Below, piece after piece: positions 1-6,897 of a stretch of 64,000 nt of DNA. The translations under genes were made by a program, and so were the position numbers. The stretch lies in the NCBI RefSeq assembly GCF_000718255.1, contig NZ_JOFJ01000012.1:1-64000 (forward strand), read 5' to 3'. How positions within the stretch are numbered: position 1 is the first letter of the stretch; the number at the start of each line of letters is the position of its first letter. The DNA is from Spirillospora albida. Its GTDB lineage: Bacteria > Actinomycetota > Actinomycetes > Streptosporangiales > Streptosporangiaceae. The notes below the pieces were generated by a model. That model saw only the letters and a list, made by a program, of their open reading frames with translations, searched no databases and was not told where the DNA came from.

Positions 1-43
1 CCCGGCCCCAAAAGACCGGATCGATAAAGGCACTGGCTTTTAA

Positions 44-66
44 CACGCTGTTGAGTTCTCAAGAAA
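44..66 (-). promoter_or_regulatory. rRNA leader boxA-type antitermination sequence
   Basis: The minus strand reads TTCTTGAGAACTCAACAGCG followed by TG. TTGAGAACTCAACAGCGTG is the conserved leader block found upstream of 16S rRNA in Streptomyces and related genera (known family feature), where Nus factors load for rRNA antitermination. The 16S gene itself is not in the window. The edge probably coincides with a repeat boundary where draft assemblies often break (inference). Confidence 0.75.
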
Positions 67-123
67 CGGACACCCACCGCGCTCGACCCGCATCCGCGAA
101 TCTCGCCCCGGGGCAACCCTTCT

Positions 124-151
124 ACCTTACCAGGATCTTCGCCCCTGTCAA
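124..151 (-). promoter_or_regulatory. Proximal rRNA operon promoter
   Basis: On the minus strand this reads a perfect TTGACA -35, a 16-base spacer and TAAGGT as -10. It lies about 60 bases upstream of the boxA-type leader sequence, the usual place for the last promoter of an actinobacterial rrn operon. Transcription would leave the window at base 1. Confidence 0.65.
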
Positions 152-244
152 CCCGCTCCGTGGAGTAGATCTTCAGAATCGTCGCCCGCCCTCCGCGCGC
201 CGGTGCAGGCGACCAAAGACGCCTGTAGCGGATCTTGCGAAGGA

Positions 245-388
245 GTCCCGAGGGCCGGCCGCCTGTCGGCGTCCTGCATCCCTGCTCCGGGCTCTCCACT
301 CCAGGATACATCCGCTCGAAGCAAGCTTCGAACCGTTTTCCAGAGTGGGTGTCCCCAGGGCCGTCCGCCTGTCGGCGTCCCGCATCCC
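245..388. repeat. Direct repeat pair upstream of rrn (38 bp, 106-bp period)
   Basis: Bases 245-282 and 351-388 match at about 35 of 38 positions; both contain GCCTGTCGGCGTCC. The copies lie between the two rrn promoters and are 106 bp apart. A 7-bp inverted repeat (TCGAAGC/GCTTCGA) sits between them near 318-333. The arrangement suggests duplication of an upstream regulatory module. The rest of the first 534 bases holds no gene I can support. Confidence 0.6.
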
Positions 389-403
389 CTCGGGGCAGAA
401 GGA

Positions 404-432
404 ACATTAAGCAGTCCCGGACGACCCGTCAA
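404..432 (-). promoter_or_regulatory. Upstream rRNA operon promoter
   Basis: Read on the minus strand this is TTGACG, a 17-base spacer, then TAATGT, close to the primary-sigma consensus. It points toward base 1, where the rRNA leader (boxA-type sequence) lies, and there is no minus-strand gene in between. I infer it is the distal promoter of the rRNA operon whose 16S gene lies outside the window. It is divergent from the metallo-beta-lactamase-fold gene. Confidence 0.6.
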
Positions 433-534
433 ATCGGCATGGCTCGCTCTTGGAAGCCGCTGGTCACAGCATCGCCCGTCATCGGTTCGTCCGTGGCAGG
501 CGATCAGGGCGCTCCCTCTGGGATCGTGGGCGTC

Positions 535-1356
535 ATGGTGAACCCGTTGACCGTGTCAGGTGTAGAGATCATTCCCCTCCGCGACGCGGTGGGGCCCATG
601 GGCGAATCGATCCGGCGACCTCTCTCCGAGCTGTTCCCGGGATCCAGTCCGGAGCAGTGGGCTCGGCTTCGCAACGAGGTGCCCGAGGTCTTCGCCGACG
701 ACGGATCCTGGCTGCTGCACTTCCACTGCTTCGTGCTCCGCGTCCCGTCCGGCCCCACCGTTCTCGTCGACACGGGGATCGGACCGGAGGGCTCCCCCGC
801 GGCCTCATGGGCGCCGGTCCCCGGCGACCTGGTCGCGGCGCTCGACGCCGTGACTCTGGCGCCGGACGACATCGACACGGTCGTCCTCACGCACCTGCAC
901 AGCGACCACGCCGGCGGGGCGGTCGTCGGTGGTGAGCCGGTGTTCGGGAACGCGCGGCACCTCGTCCAGAGCACGGAACTGGACTGGCTCCAGGGCGCCC
1001 TGCTGGACGAGGTGGTCGAGCCCTTGCGGCGGAACGGCCTCCTGGACGCCATCGACGGACCGGCGCGGCTGGCCCCGGATGTCCTGATCATGCCCACCCC
1101 CGGGCATACACCGGGGCATCAATCGGTCGTCGTGGGGGATGACCGCGTGGTCGTGTCCGGTGACGTCGTCCTGCATCCGGTGCAGATGATCGACCCCGCC
1201 GTTCACTACGTCTACGACGAGGACCCTGAGACGGCGGCCGTCACCCGGGCCGAGCTGCTCGGTCGTCTTCGCCACGGCGGCGGCGTCCTTGCCGCGCCCC
1301 ATCTGCCCGTGCCCTTCGTCACTCCCAAGGATGTGTGGACGACGCCCATCGGGTAG
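535..1356 (+). CDS. MBL-fold metallo-hydrolase
   Basis: 273-residue cytoplasmic protein of the metallo-beta-lactamase superfamily. The zinc-binding motif THLHSDHAGG (HxHxDH) lies at about residues 118-127; further ligands are visible in TPGHTPGHQS (about 185-194) and the Asp of VSGDVV (about 208). The fold supports hydrolysis of an ester, thioester or lactone, but the substrate cannot be read from sequence; quorum-quenching lactonases and glyoxalase-II-like enzymes share this layout. I chose the ATG giving MVNPLTV because the reading frame upstream runs through the rrn promoter region and is low-complexity. The Shine-Dalgarno is weak. It heads a short plus-strand run with the next two genes, the first only 9 bases on. 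Confidence 0.8.
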   Translation: MVNPLTVSGVEIIPLRDAVGPMGESIRRPLSELFPGSSPEQWARLRNEVPEVFADDGSWLLHFHCFVLRVPSGPTVLVDTGIGPEGSPAASWAPVPGDLVAALDAVTLAPDDIDTVVLTHLHSDHAGGAVVGGEPVFGNARHLVQSTELDWLQGALLDEVVEPLRRNGLLDAIDGPARLAPDVLIMPTPGHTPGHQSVVVGDDRVVVSGDVVLHPVQMIDPAVHYVYDEDPETAAVTRAELLGRLRHGGGVLAAPHLPVPFVTPKDVWTTPIG

Positions 1357-1365
1357 GGGTCCGTC

Positions 1366-1623
1366 ATGCCCAGAGCACAGATCAAGGACGAGAAGACGTA
1401 CCAGAAGCTCCGCGAGAAGGGTGAGAGCAAGGAGAAGTCGGCTCGGATCGCCAACGCGTCAGCGGCTCAGGGAAAGAAGACGGTCGGCCGCAAGGGCGGC
1501 GAGAGCCCGTCCTACGACGACTGGACCAAGGACGACCTCATGAAGCGCGCCCGCGAGATCGGCATCGGTGGACGGTCGTCCATGAGCAAGTCGGAACTCG
1601 TCGACGCGCTGAGGAACCACTGA
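1366..1623 (+). CDS. Small Rho-N/SAP-like domain protein (DUF7218-type)
   Basis: 85-residue basic protein. The N-terminal half is rich in Lys, Glu and Ser (KDEKTYQKLREKGESKEKS) and looks helical and disordered. The C-terminal half, WTKDDLMKRAREIGIGGRS followed by MSKSELVDALRNH, has the helix-extended-loop-helix signature of Rho N-terminal or SAP-type nucleic-acid-binding domains. That supports nucleic-acid binding; a role in termination is not implied. An AGGGG lies upstream of the start. It sits between the MBL-fold protein and a DUF1360 protein with gaps of 9 and 19 bases, so the three are probably cotranscribed. Confidence 0.75.
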   Translation: MPRAQIKDEKTYQKLREKGESKEKSARIANASAAQGKKTVGRKGGESPSYDDWTKDDLMKRAREIGIGGRSSMSKSELVDALRNH

Positions 1624-1642
1624 GACCCGCAAGGAGCCCCTC

Positions 1643-2152
1643 ATGAACTCGGTCGTCGACACCGCTCGCCGCGCGAAGGCGGAGTACACCGACGGCGCCG
1701 ATCGGCCGCTCGGCGCCTATCTCGGAACCCTCGCCGTCTACGGAGTGACGACCGGGGCGGTGGCGCTGCTCGCGCGCAGGCTGCGCGACCGGCCTCCGGC
1801 GGTCGGGGCGGCCGATCTCGCCCTGATGACGGTGACGACGCACAAGCTGTCCCGCCTGATCGCCAAAGATCCGGTGACGAGTCCGCTGCGCGCCCCGTTC
1901 ACCCGGTACTCGGGCACGGCCGGGCCCGCGGAGCTGTCGGAGGAGGTCCGCGGGCACGGCGTCCGGCACGCGGTCGGCGAGCTGCTCACGTGCCCGTTCT
2001 GCATCGGGCAGTGGGTCGCGACGGCGTACGCGGCGGGCCTGGTCTTCGCGCCCGAGGCGACGCGCCTGGCGGGGGCGACGATGACGGCCGTGGCGGGGTC
2101 GGACTGGCTGCAACTGCTGTACGCCCGGCTGCAGCAGGCCGCCGAGGACTGA
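1643..2152 (+). CDS. DUF1360 family protein
   Basis: 169 residues, preceded by a good AAGGAG. The conserved core of DUF1360 is visible: a hydrophobic segment at about residues 27-47, the block MTVTTHKLSRLIAKDPVTSP, and the cysteine motif LTCPFCIGQWVATAYAAG at about 113-130. Members include Bacillus spore-coat-associated proteins and many uncharacterised actinobacterial proteins. Two or three hydrophobic segments suggest membrane association. Function is unknown. It is the third gene of the plus-strand run starting at the MBL-fold gene. Confidence 0.8.
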   Translation: MNSVVDTARRAKAEYTDGADRPLGAYLGTLAVYGVTTGAVALLARRLRDRPPAVGAADLALMTVTTHKLSRLIAKDPVTSPLRAPFTRYSGTAGPAELSEEVRGHGVRHAVGELLTCPFCIGQWVATAYAAGLVFAPEATRLAGATMTAVAGSDWLQLLYARLQQAAED

Positions 2153-2210
2153 CGCCTCCCGCGTCACTTCCTTTAACGTTTGCCCCGGGTGGGGCGGGTA
2201 CGGCCACCGC

Positions 2211-3314
2211 ATGGATCTGTCATTCCTCAAGACGCTGTACGAACGTCCAGGTCCGTACACGTCCGTGTACGCGGACCTCACCCGGACGACGGAGGACGCG
2301 ATCAAGGCGGCCGACCTGCGCTGGCGGGCGCTGCGGGAGGAACTGGTGGAGCAGGGGGCCCCGGCGGCCTCGCTGCGCGCGATCGATGACTTCATCACCG
2401 GGGAGCTGGCGGCACGCAACTCCACCGGCCTCGTGCTCTTCGCGGCCGGCGATGAGGTGGTGTACGCGGAGCGGCTCGCGTACGCCCCGCGGAATCCGCA
2501 GGCCCATGTGGGGCCGCTCCCCCACGTCCTGCCCTACCTGGCGGAGCGCGGTGAGCGGTTCGCGCACATGCTCGCCGTGGTGGACCGGTGCGGGGGGCAG
2601 ATCGAGTGCGTGTCCGCCGATGGGGAGCACCTCCACATCGACGTTCCGGGGGACGAGGAATACCCGATCCGCAAGGTGAAGGCGGGCGACTGGAACCAGT
2701 CGCGCTTCCAGCGGTCGGCCGAGAACGTGTGGAAGTCGAACGCGAAGAAGGTCGCCCAGGAGATCGACCGGGCCGCCGAACGATGGCATCCGGAAGCCGT
2801 CGTGATCGCCGGCGACACCCACGCGAGGGTCGCCGTCCTGGAGGAGATCTCGGACACCGTCCTGGAGCACACGGTGGAGTCGGACCGGAACATCGACAAG
2901 AACGTCGGCGTCCGCGACCCCGATCTGGAGTCGGAGCTGGACCGCCTCCTCGAGCTCAAGGCGGTCGAGCGCGTGATGACGGTGGCGGAGCGCTTCGAGC
3001 GGGAGCTCGCGAACGGCCAGCGCGCCGTGTCCGGTCTGGCGGACACGGTGAAGGCGGCGCGCCACGGCCAGGTGGAGACGCTGCTTCTGGACGACGACCC
3101 GGACTTCCCCGCTCGCCTCTGGATCGGTCCGGAGCCCCGCCACGTCGCGGCGACGGCCGACGAGCTGAAGACCGAGTTCGGCGTAGAGGACCCCACCCAG
3201 GCCCGAGCGGACGCGGCGCTGGTGCGGGCGGTCGCCGCCACCGACGGCGATCTGATCGTCCTGCCGAGGGACAACGACCTCCATGTGGGCGCCGTCCTGC
3301 GCTACACGACCTGA
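2211..3314 (+). CDS. baeRF / Vms1-like eRF1-related protein (Rv2629 type)
   Basis: 367 residues. The N-terminus MDLSFLKTLYERPGPYTSVY and the C-terminal block FERELANGQRAVSGLADTVK then GQVETLLLDDDP are typical of the bacterial/archaeal eRF1-like (baeRF) family, related to Vms1/ANKZF1 peptidyl-tRNA hydrolases and to mycobacterial Rv2629. The middle part (VVIAGDTHARVAVLEEI) and the last part resemble the eRF1 domain 2 and L7Ae-like domain 3. A role in rescuing or releasing nascent chains on stalled ribosomes is proposed for the family; it is not shown for this protein. No good Shine-Dalgarno is visible. It ends just before a 12-bp stem hairpin and is separated from the DUF1360 gene by 58 bases. 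Confidence 0.8.
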   Translation: MDLSFLKTLYERPGPYTSVYADLTRTTEDAIKAADLRWRALREELVEQGAPAASLRAIDDFITGELAARNSTGLVLFAAGDEVVYAERLAYAPRNPQAHVGPLPHVLPYLAERGERFAHMLAVVDRCGGQIECVSADGEHLHIDVPGDEEYPIRKVKAGDWNQSRFQRSAENVWKSNAKKVAQEIDRAAERWHPEAVVIAGDTHARVAVLEEISDTVLEHTVESDRNIDKNVGVRDPDLESELDRLLELKAVERVMTVAERFERELANGQRAVSGLADTVKAARHGQVETLLLDDDPDFPARLWIGPEPRHVAATADELKTEFGVEDPTQARADAALVRAVAATDGDLIVLPRDNDLHVGAVLRYTT

Positions 3315-3332
3315 CGGCGCGCCAAAGAAAAA

Positions 3333-3359
3333 GGGATCGCGGTCGATGACCGCGATCCC
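3333..3359. terminator. Bidirectional hairpin terminator
   Basis: A perfect 12-bp stem (GGGATCGCGGTC/GACCGCGATCCC) with a GAT loop. On the minus strand it is followed by TTTTTCTTT, so it should end transcription of the tRNA-Ala genes efficiently. On the plus strand it is followed only by TCTTT, where it closes the baeRF gene. Confidence 0.85.
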
Positions 3360-3377
3360 TCTTTCGCACTTGCGCTG

Positions 3378-3450
3378 TGGAGCTATGGGGATTCGAACCC
3401 CAGACCTCCTCCATGCCATGGAGGCGCGCTACCAACTGCGCCATAGCCCC
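3378..3450 (-). tRNA. tRNA-Ala(GGC), copy 2
   Basis: Folds as a 73-nt cloverleaf: acceptor GGGGCTA/TAGCTCC containing the G3:U70 wobble pair that identifies alanine tRNAs, D arm GCGCAGTTGGTAGCGC, anticodon loop ATGGCAT with GGC at 34-36, and T arm GGGTTCGAATCCC. CCA is not encoded. It is identical to the copy at 3722-3794, which lies upstream in the direction of transcription. Confidence 0.95.
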
Positions 3451-3516
3451 GTGCGAAGAAAAGCTTAGTGCACCCCACCCCCCACTTCGACCATCCCCCG
3501 CACAAACCGCGCTGCC

Positions 3517-3660
3517 CAACCGACAGGGGGCAAGGGGCGAAGCCCCACCACCCGGCACAAGACCACAACGCGCAACCGACAGGGGGCAAGGGGCGAAGCC
3601 CCAAAGGGGGTGTGGGGGCGGAGCCCCCGCCTCGGGGGTTCCAGGGGGTCGTCCCCCTGG
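3517..3660. repeat. Hairpin-repeat array between tRNA-Ala copies
   Basis: Two identical 31-bp units (3517-3547 and 3573-3603) each contain CAAGGGGCGAAGCCCC with a GGGGC/GCCCC stem. They are followed by further GC hairpins GGGGGCGGAGCCCCC (about 3614-3628) and CCAGGGGGTCGTCCCCCTGG (3641-3660). GGGGCGAAGCCCC-type units are common noncoding repeats in Streptomyces-related genomes. They may act as attenuators or mRNA stabilisers between the two tRNAs, or simply be mobile palindromic repeats. Confidence 0.75.
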
Positions 3661-3721
3661 GCGAAATGACGAAGGAGTGGCGGCCCGCGCTCTCCGCGGG
3701 CACACCACTCCCAACTCCGAG

Positions 3722-3794
3722 TGGAGCTATGGGGATTCGAACCCCAGACCTCCTCCATGCCATGGAGGCGCGCTACCAACTGCGCCATAGCCCC
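3722..3794 (-). tRNA. tRNA-Ala(GGC), copy 1
   Basis: Same 73-nt sequence as the copy at 3378-3450, with G3:U70 and anticodon GGC and no encoded CCA. It lies immediately downstream of the histidine-phosphatase gene on the same strand, matching the actinobacterial nadD-rsfS-phosphatase-tRNA-Ala order. Confidence 0.95.
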
Positions 3795-3832
3795 GTGCGT
3801 CTGCGTGGACGTTCATCCCGCAGCGCCTGCCC

Positions 3833-3860
3833 AGTGTATCGGACGCCGGGGTCGGGTCAC
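3833..3860 (-). promoter_or_regulatory. Putative tRNA-Ala promoter
   Basis: On the minus strand GTGACC, 16 bases, TACACT. The -10 ends 38 bases before the mature 5' end of tRNA-Ala copy 1, a reasonable precursor length. This would let the tRNAs be transcribed independently of the phosphatase gene. Confidence 0.45.
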
Positions 3861-3883
3861 GAATCGGTTTGCGGCGGTGGGGG

Positions 3884-4552
3884 TCAGGCGCCTGAGGCAC
3901 CGGCTTCGGGCCGGTCGTCGCCGAGGACGGGTTCGGGGAGGGTGCCGGCGTTGTGCTCGATGAGGCGCCAGCCGCCGTCGCGCATCTCGGCGAGGACGGA
4001 CCAGCAGCAGTTGGAGAGGCCGCCGAGGCGTTCCCAGGTCTCTTCGGGGAGGCCGAGGAGGTGGGACATGCCGAGCCTGAGGGCGGCGCCGTGGGACGCC
4101 ACCACGAGCTGACCGGTGGGGGGCAGGTCGTCGAGGGCGCGTTCGAGGGCGGCGCCGACGCGCTTGGCGACCTGGGCGCTGGTCTCGCCGCCGGGGGGCT
4201 GCCAGTTGGCGTGCTCCTGGGGGTAGCGTTGGCGGATCTCGTGGGCGGTGAGGCCCTCCCAGCCGCCGCCGTCGCGTTCCATGAGGTCGCGGTCGTGGCG
4301 GACGGGGAGTCCGGTGATGTCGGCGAGGGCCTGGGCGGTGTCGGCGGCCCTTATGAGGGGGGACGCGAGGATCGCGGTGGGCCGGAGGCCGGCGAGGAGG
4401 CGGGCGGCGTGCCGGGCCTGCCGGAGGCCGGTCTCGTCCAGGGGGATGTCGGTCTTGCCCTGGAAGCGCCGTTCGACGTTCCAGGAGGTCTGCCCGTGCC
4501 GCCAGAGGACGAGCCGCCGCTTGCCGGGCTCGCGGGTGGGGGTGTCACTCAC
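3884..4552 (-). CDS. Histidine phosphatase family protein (GpgP-like)
   Basis: 222 residues. The phosphohistidine motif LWRHGQTSWN is near residue 20, with the supporting residues of ASPLIRAADTAQAL, the catalytic Glu in MERDGGGWEG and the second His in VVASHGAALRLG. This is the phosphoglycerate-mutase-like fold. Its place after rsfS matches mycobacterial Rv2419c, a glucosyl-3-phosphoglycerate phosphatase of methylglucose lipopolysaccharide synthesis; that activity is suggested by synteny only. I chose GTG (VSDTPTREP) because AGGAG lies 8 bases before it. It overlaps the rsfS stop by 8 bases, indicating translational coupling. An in-frame ATG 24 bases upstream would lie inside rsfS. Confidence 0.85.
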   Translation of the reverse strand: MSDTPTREPGKRRLVLWRHGQTSWNVERRFQGKTDIPLDETGLRQARHAARLLAGLRPTAILASPLIRAADTAQALADITGLPVRHDRDLMERDGGGWEGLTAHEIRQRYPQEHANWQPPGGETSAQVAKRVGAALERALDDLPPTGQLVVASHGAALRLGMSHLLGLPEETWERLGGLSNCCWSVLAEMRDGGWRLIEHNAGTLPEPVLGDDRPEAGASGA

Positions 4553-4958
4553 CGCCGCTCCTGACGGTGCGGGCACGCTGGGCCTGGTGGGCGGTGACGG
4601 CCTCGGGCAGGTCGATGAGGGGGCAGTCTTTCCAGAGCCGTTCGAGCGCGTAGAAGAGGCGGTCCTCTTCGTGCTGGACGTGCACGATGATGTCGGCGTA
4701 GTCGAGGAGGACCCAGCGGCCTTCGCGTTCGCCTTCGCGGCGGACGGGTTTGGCGTCGGCCTCTTCGCGGAGGCGCTTTTCGATCTCGTCGACGATCGCG
4801 CGGACCTGCCGGTCGTTGGGCGCGGAGCAGAGCACGAACGCGTCGGTGATGACGAGTTGCTCGCTCACGTCGTAGGCAAGGATGTCGTCGGCCAGCTTGT
4901 CCCCGGCCGCCTCGGCGGCGAGGCGGACCAGCTGCTCGGCCCTGTCGGATGCGGTCAC
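4545..4958 (-). CDS. rsfS: Ribosome silencing factor RsfS
   Basis: 137 residues, the normal size for RsfS/DUF143. It binds ribosomal protein L14 and blocks joining of the 30S and 50S subunits when nutrients are short. The family signature is clear: DILAYDVSEQLVITDAFVLC, then AIVDEIEKRLRE, GRWVLLDYADIIVHVQHEE and FYALERLWKDC. GTG start (VTASDRAEQLV) preceded by AGGGAGGA. It lies 161 bases after nadD and overlaps the phosphatase gene, so the three are probably one operon. Confidence 0.95.
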   Translation of the reverse strand: MTASDRAEQLVRLAAEAAGDKLADDILAYDVSEQLVITDAFVLCSAPNDRQVRAIVDEIEKRLREEADAKPVRREGEREGRWVLLDYADIIVHVQHEEDRLFYALERLWKDCPLIDLPEAVTAHQAQRARTVRSGGE

Positions 4959-5119
4959 GTGCGCTCGCGATCCTCCCTGTAGGGGTCGTCTGGGCTCCAC
5001 CTTCTCACGGACGGCGCCCGACGATCCCGTTCGTCGTGGTTCGGCCGTATCGCGGACGGCCCCTTCTCCCATCAGGGTATGCCGCCGCGGGAGCGTCCCG
5101 CCCGGACGGAGGCGCCGGT

Positions 5120-5722
5120 TCAGGCGGTGTGCGCGCGGTACAGGTCGCGCTTGTTGATGTACTGCACGATCCCGTCCGGGACGAGGTACCAGATGGGTTC
5201 GCCGGCGGCGACGCGCTCGCGGCATTCGGTGGAGGAGATCGACAGGGCGGGCACCTCCATGAGGGAGACGCGGCCGTTGGGGATGCCGGGGTCGGCGAGC
5301 CGGTGGCCGGGCCGGGTGACGCCGATGAAGTGGGCCAGTTCGAACAGTTCCTCGGTGTCGTGCCAGCCGAGCATGGTCTCGAGGGCGTCGGCGCCGGTGA
5401 TGAAGAACAGGTCGGCGTCGGGGCCGTGGACGGCGCGCATGTCGCGGAGGGTGTCGACGGTGTAGGTGGCGCCGGGCCGGTCGATGTCGGCGCGGCTGAC
5501 GGAGAAGCGCGGGTTGGACGCGGTGGCGATCACGGCCATGAGGTAGCGGTCCTCGGCGGCGGCGACCTTGCGTCCGGACTTGTGGGCGGAGAGGCCGGTG
5601 GGGACGAACACGACCTCGTCGAGGGAGTAGAAGTGGGCGACCTCGCTGGCGGCGACGAGGTGGCCGTGGTGGATCGGGTCGAACGTGCCGCCCATGATCC
5701 CCAACCGCCGCTTTTGCGTCAT
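5120..5722 (-). CDS. nadD: Nicotinate-mononucleotide adenylyltransferase
   Basis: 200 residues. NadD transfers AMP from ATP to nicotinate mononucleotide, giving deamido-NAD in NAD synthesis. The nucleotidyltransferase motif [15 protein letters not shown] (with HxGH) is at residues 8-22, and the C-terminal [10 protein letters not shown] matches the ISSTxxR phosphate-binding motif. I chose the ATG giving [12 protein letters not shown]; the frame upstream reads into the divergent promoter of the M48 gene. First gene of the nadD-rsfS-phosphatase block. Confidence 0.95.
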   Translation of the reverse strand: MTQKRRLGIMGGTFDPIHHGHLVAASEVAHFYSLDEVVFVPTGLSAHKSGRKVAAAEDRYLMAVIATASNPRFSVSRADIDRPGATYTVDTLRDMRAVHGPDADLFFITGADALETMLGWHDTEELFELAHFIGVTRPGHRLADPGIPNGRVSLMEVPALSISSTECRERVAAGEPIWYLVPDGIVQYINKRDLYRAHTA

Positions 5723-5783
5723 GGCGACGAGAATAGCCAGCCGGCCCCAGCGGGAACCCGGGGGCACGGTGGTTCGTCGGAAG

Positions 5784-5789
5784 TATCGT
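5784..5789 (+). promoter_or_regulatory. -10 element of a leaderless promoter (M48 gene)
   Basis: TATCGT is followed by exactly 7 bases and then ATG. No Shine-Dalgarno is present, so transcription probably starts at the A of ATG. No convincing -35 is visible. Confidence 0.5.
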
Positions 5790-5796
5790 GTCGAAC

Positions 5797-6834
5797 ATGA
5801 CGGAGAACACACCGGATCGGGCACGGACGCGTTTCCCCGGGATCAGCTCCCGGGCCTATGAACACCCGGCGGACCGCTCGGCGCTGGTCGCGCTGCGCTC
5901 GCTCTCGGGGTTCGACGTCGTGCTGCGGAAGATGTCGGGGCTGATCAACGAGCGGGCGTTCAGGCTGATGTTCCTGGGCGGGACGGTGCGGGTCGGGGAG
6001 GACCAGTTCCGGCACGTCCACGACATGCTCCGCGACGCGGCCTACATCCTGGACCTCGCGGAGGTCCCCGAGCTGTACGTGAAGCAGGACCCGACGCCGA
6101 ACGCGATGGCGATCGGCTCGGACCATCCGTTCATCGTCCTGAACACGGGGCTGCTCGATCTGCTGGACGACGAGGAGCTGCGGTTCGTCATCGGGCACGA
6201 GGTGGGGCACGTCCTGTCGGGGCACGCCGTGTACCGGACGATGATGCAGATCCTCATCAGCCTGGGGGCGCGGCTGGCGTGGCTGCCGCTCGGCAACGTC
6301 GGCATCGCGGCGATCATCATCGGGCTGCAGGAGTGGTTCCGGAAGGCCGAGCTGTCGTCGGACCGGGCGGGGCTGCTCGCGGGGCAGGACGTGGACGCGG
6401 CGAAGCGCACGATGATGAAGCTGGCCGGCGGCGTCCGGCTGCGGGAGATGAGCAGCGAGGCGTTCCTGGCCCAGGCCCGCGACTACGACGCGGCGGGGGA
6501 CGTCCGGGACGGCCTGCTGAAGTTCCTGAACCTGCTGCCGCAGTCGCACCCGTTCGCGGTGATCCGGTTCGCGGAGCTCGACCGGTGGGCGCGCGGCGGC
6601 GAGTACGCGCGGATCATGGCGGGCGACTATCCGCGCCGCGCCGACGACGGGAGCGCGTCGGTGACGGACGAGATCCGCAACGCGGCCCGGTCGTACCGGG
6701 AGTCGTGGGAGCGGACGGCCGACCCGTTCGTCGGGAAGGTCCGCGACATGGCGGACGCGGCGGCGGGCGCGGCGGGCGGGCTCTTCGACCGGATCACCCG
6801 GCGGGACGCCGGCCCCACCGACGGCTCCAACTGA
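5797..6834 (+). CDS. M48 family metallopeptidase
   Basis: 345 residues from the leaderless ATG ([11 protein letters not shown]). The zinc motif HEVGH is at about 134-138 ([14 protein letters not shown]) and the third ligand Glu in [10 protein letters not shown] at about 184, as in HtpX/Ste24-like peptidases. Hydrophobic stretches around 150-180 ([20 protein letters not shown] and following) probably insert into or across the membrane. The N-terminal part ([20 protein letters not shown]) is typical of actinobacterial M48 proteins that lack the HtpX N-terminal helices. It probably processes membrane or surface proteins; the target is unknown. Divergent from nadD with 74 bases between starts. 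Confidence 0.88.
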   Translation: MTENTPDRARTRFPGISSRAYEHPADRSALVALRSLSGFDVVLRKMSGLINERAFRLMFLGGTVRVGEDQFRHVHDMLRDAAYILDLAEVPELYVKQDPTPNAMAIGSDHPFIVLNTGLLDLLDDEELRFVIGHEVGHVLSGHAVYRTMMQILISLGARLAWLPLGNVGIAAIIIGLQEWFRKAELSSDRAGLLAGQDVDAAKRTMMKLAGGVRLREMSSEAFLAQARDYDAAGDVRDGLLKFLNLLPQSHPFAVIRFAELDRWARGGEYARIMAGDYPRRADDGSASVTDEIRNAARSYRESWERTADPFVGKVRDMADAAAGAAGGLFDRITRRDAGPTDGSN

Positions 6835-6848
6835 GAGAGCGCAGGCCG

Positions 6849-6881
6849 GGGGGCCGCCGTGCCACGGACACGGCGGCCCCC
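6849..6881 (+). terminator. Hairpin terminator after the M48 gene
   Basis: A 13-bp stem (GGGGCCGCCGTG region against CACGGCGGCCCC) with a 7-base loop, followed by TTT. It lies between two convergent genes and may serve both. Confidence 0.85.
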
Positions 6882-6897
6882 TTTCTCATGCCCGGCG

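Noticed and set aside
148..432. Small minus-strand open frames in the rrn upstream region
   Set aside because: They overlap promoters and the direct repeat, lack Shine-Dalgarno sequences and show no domain.
235..534. Longer N-terminus for the MBL-fold protein
   Set aside because: It would cover the rrn promoters and repeats and adds about 100 low-complexity residues before the conserved fold.
3517..3660. CRISPR array
   Set aside because: Only two identical 31-bp units with one short spacer, each a hairpin, followed by unrelated hairpins; no cas genes nearby.
4545..5810. A continuous minus frame that would fuse an N-terminal stretch to RsfS
   Set aside because: The upstream part is the wrong frame of nadD; the GTG with AGGGAGGA gives the normal RsfS length.
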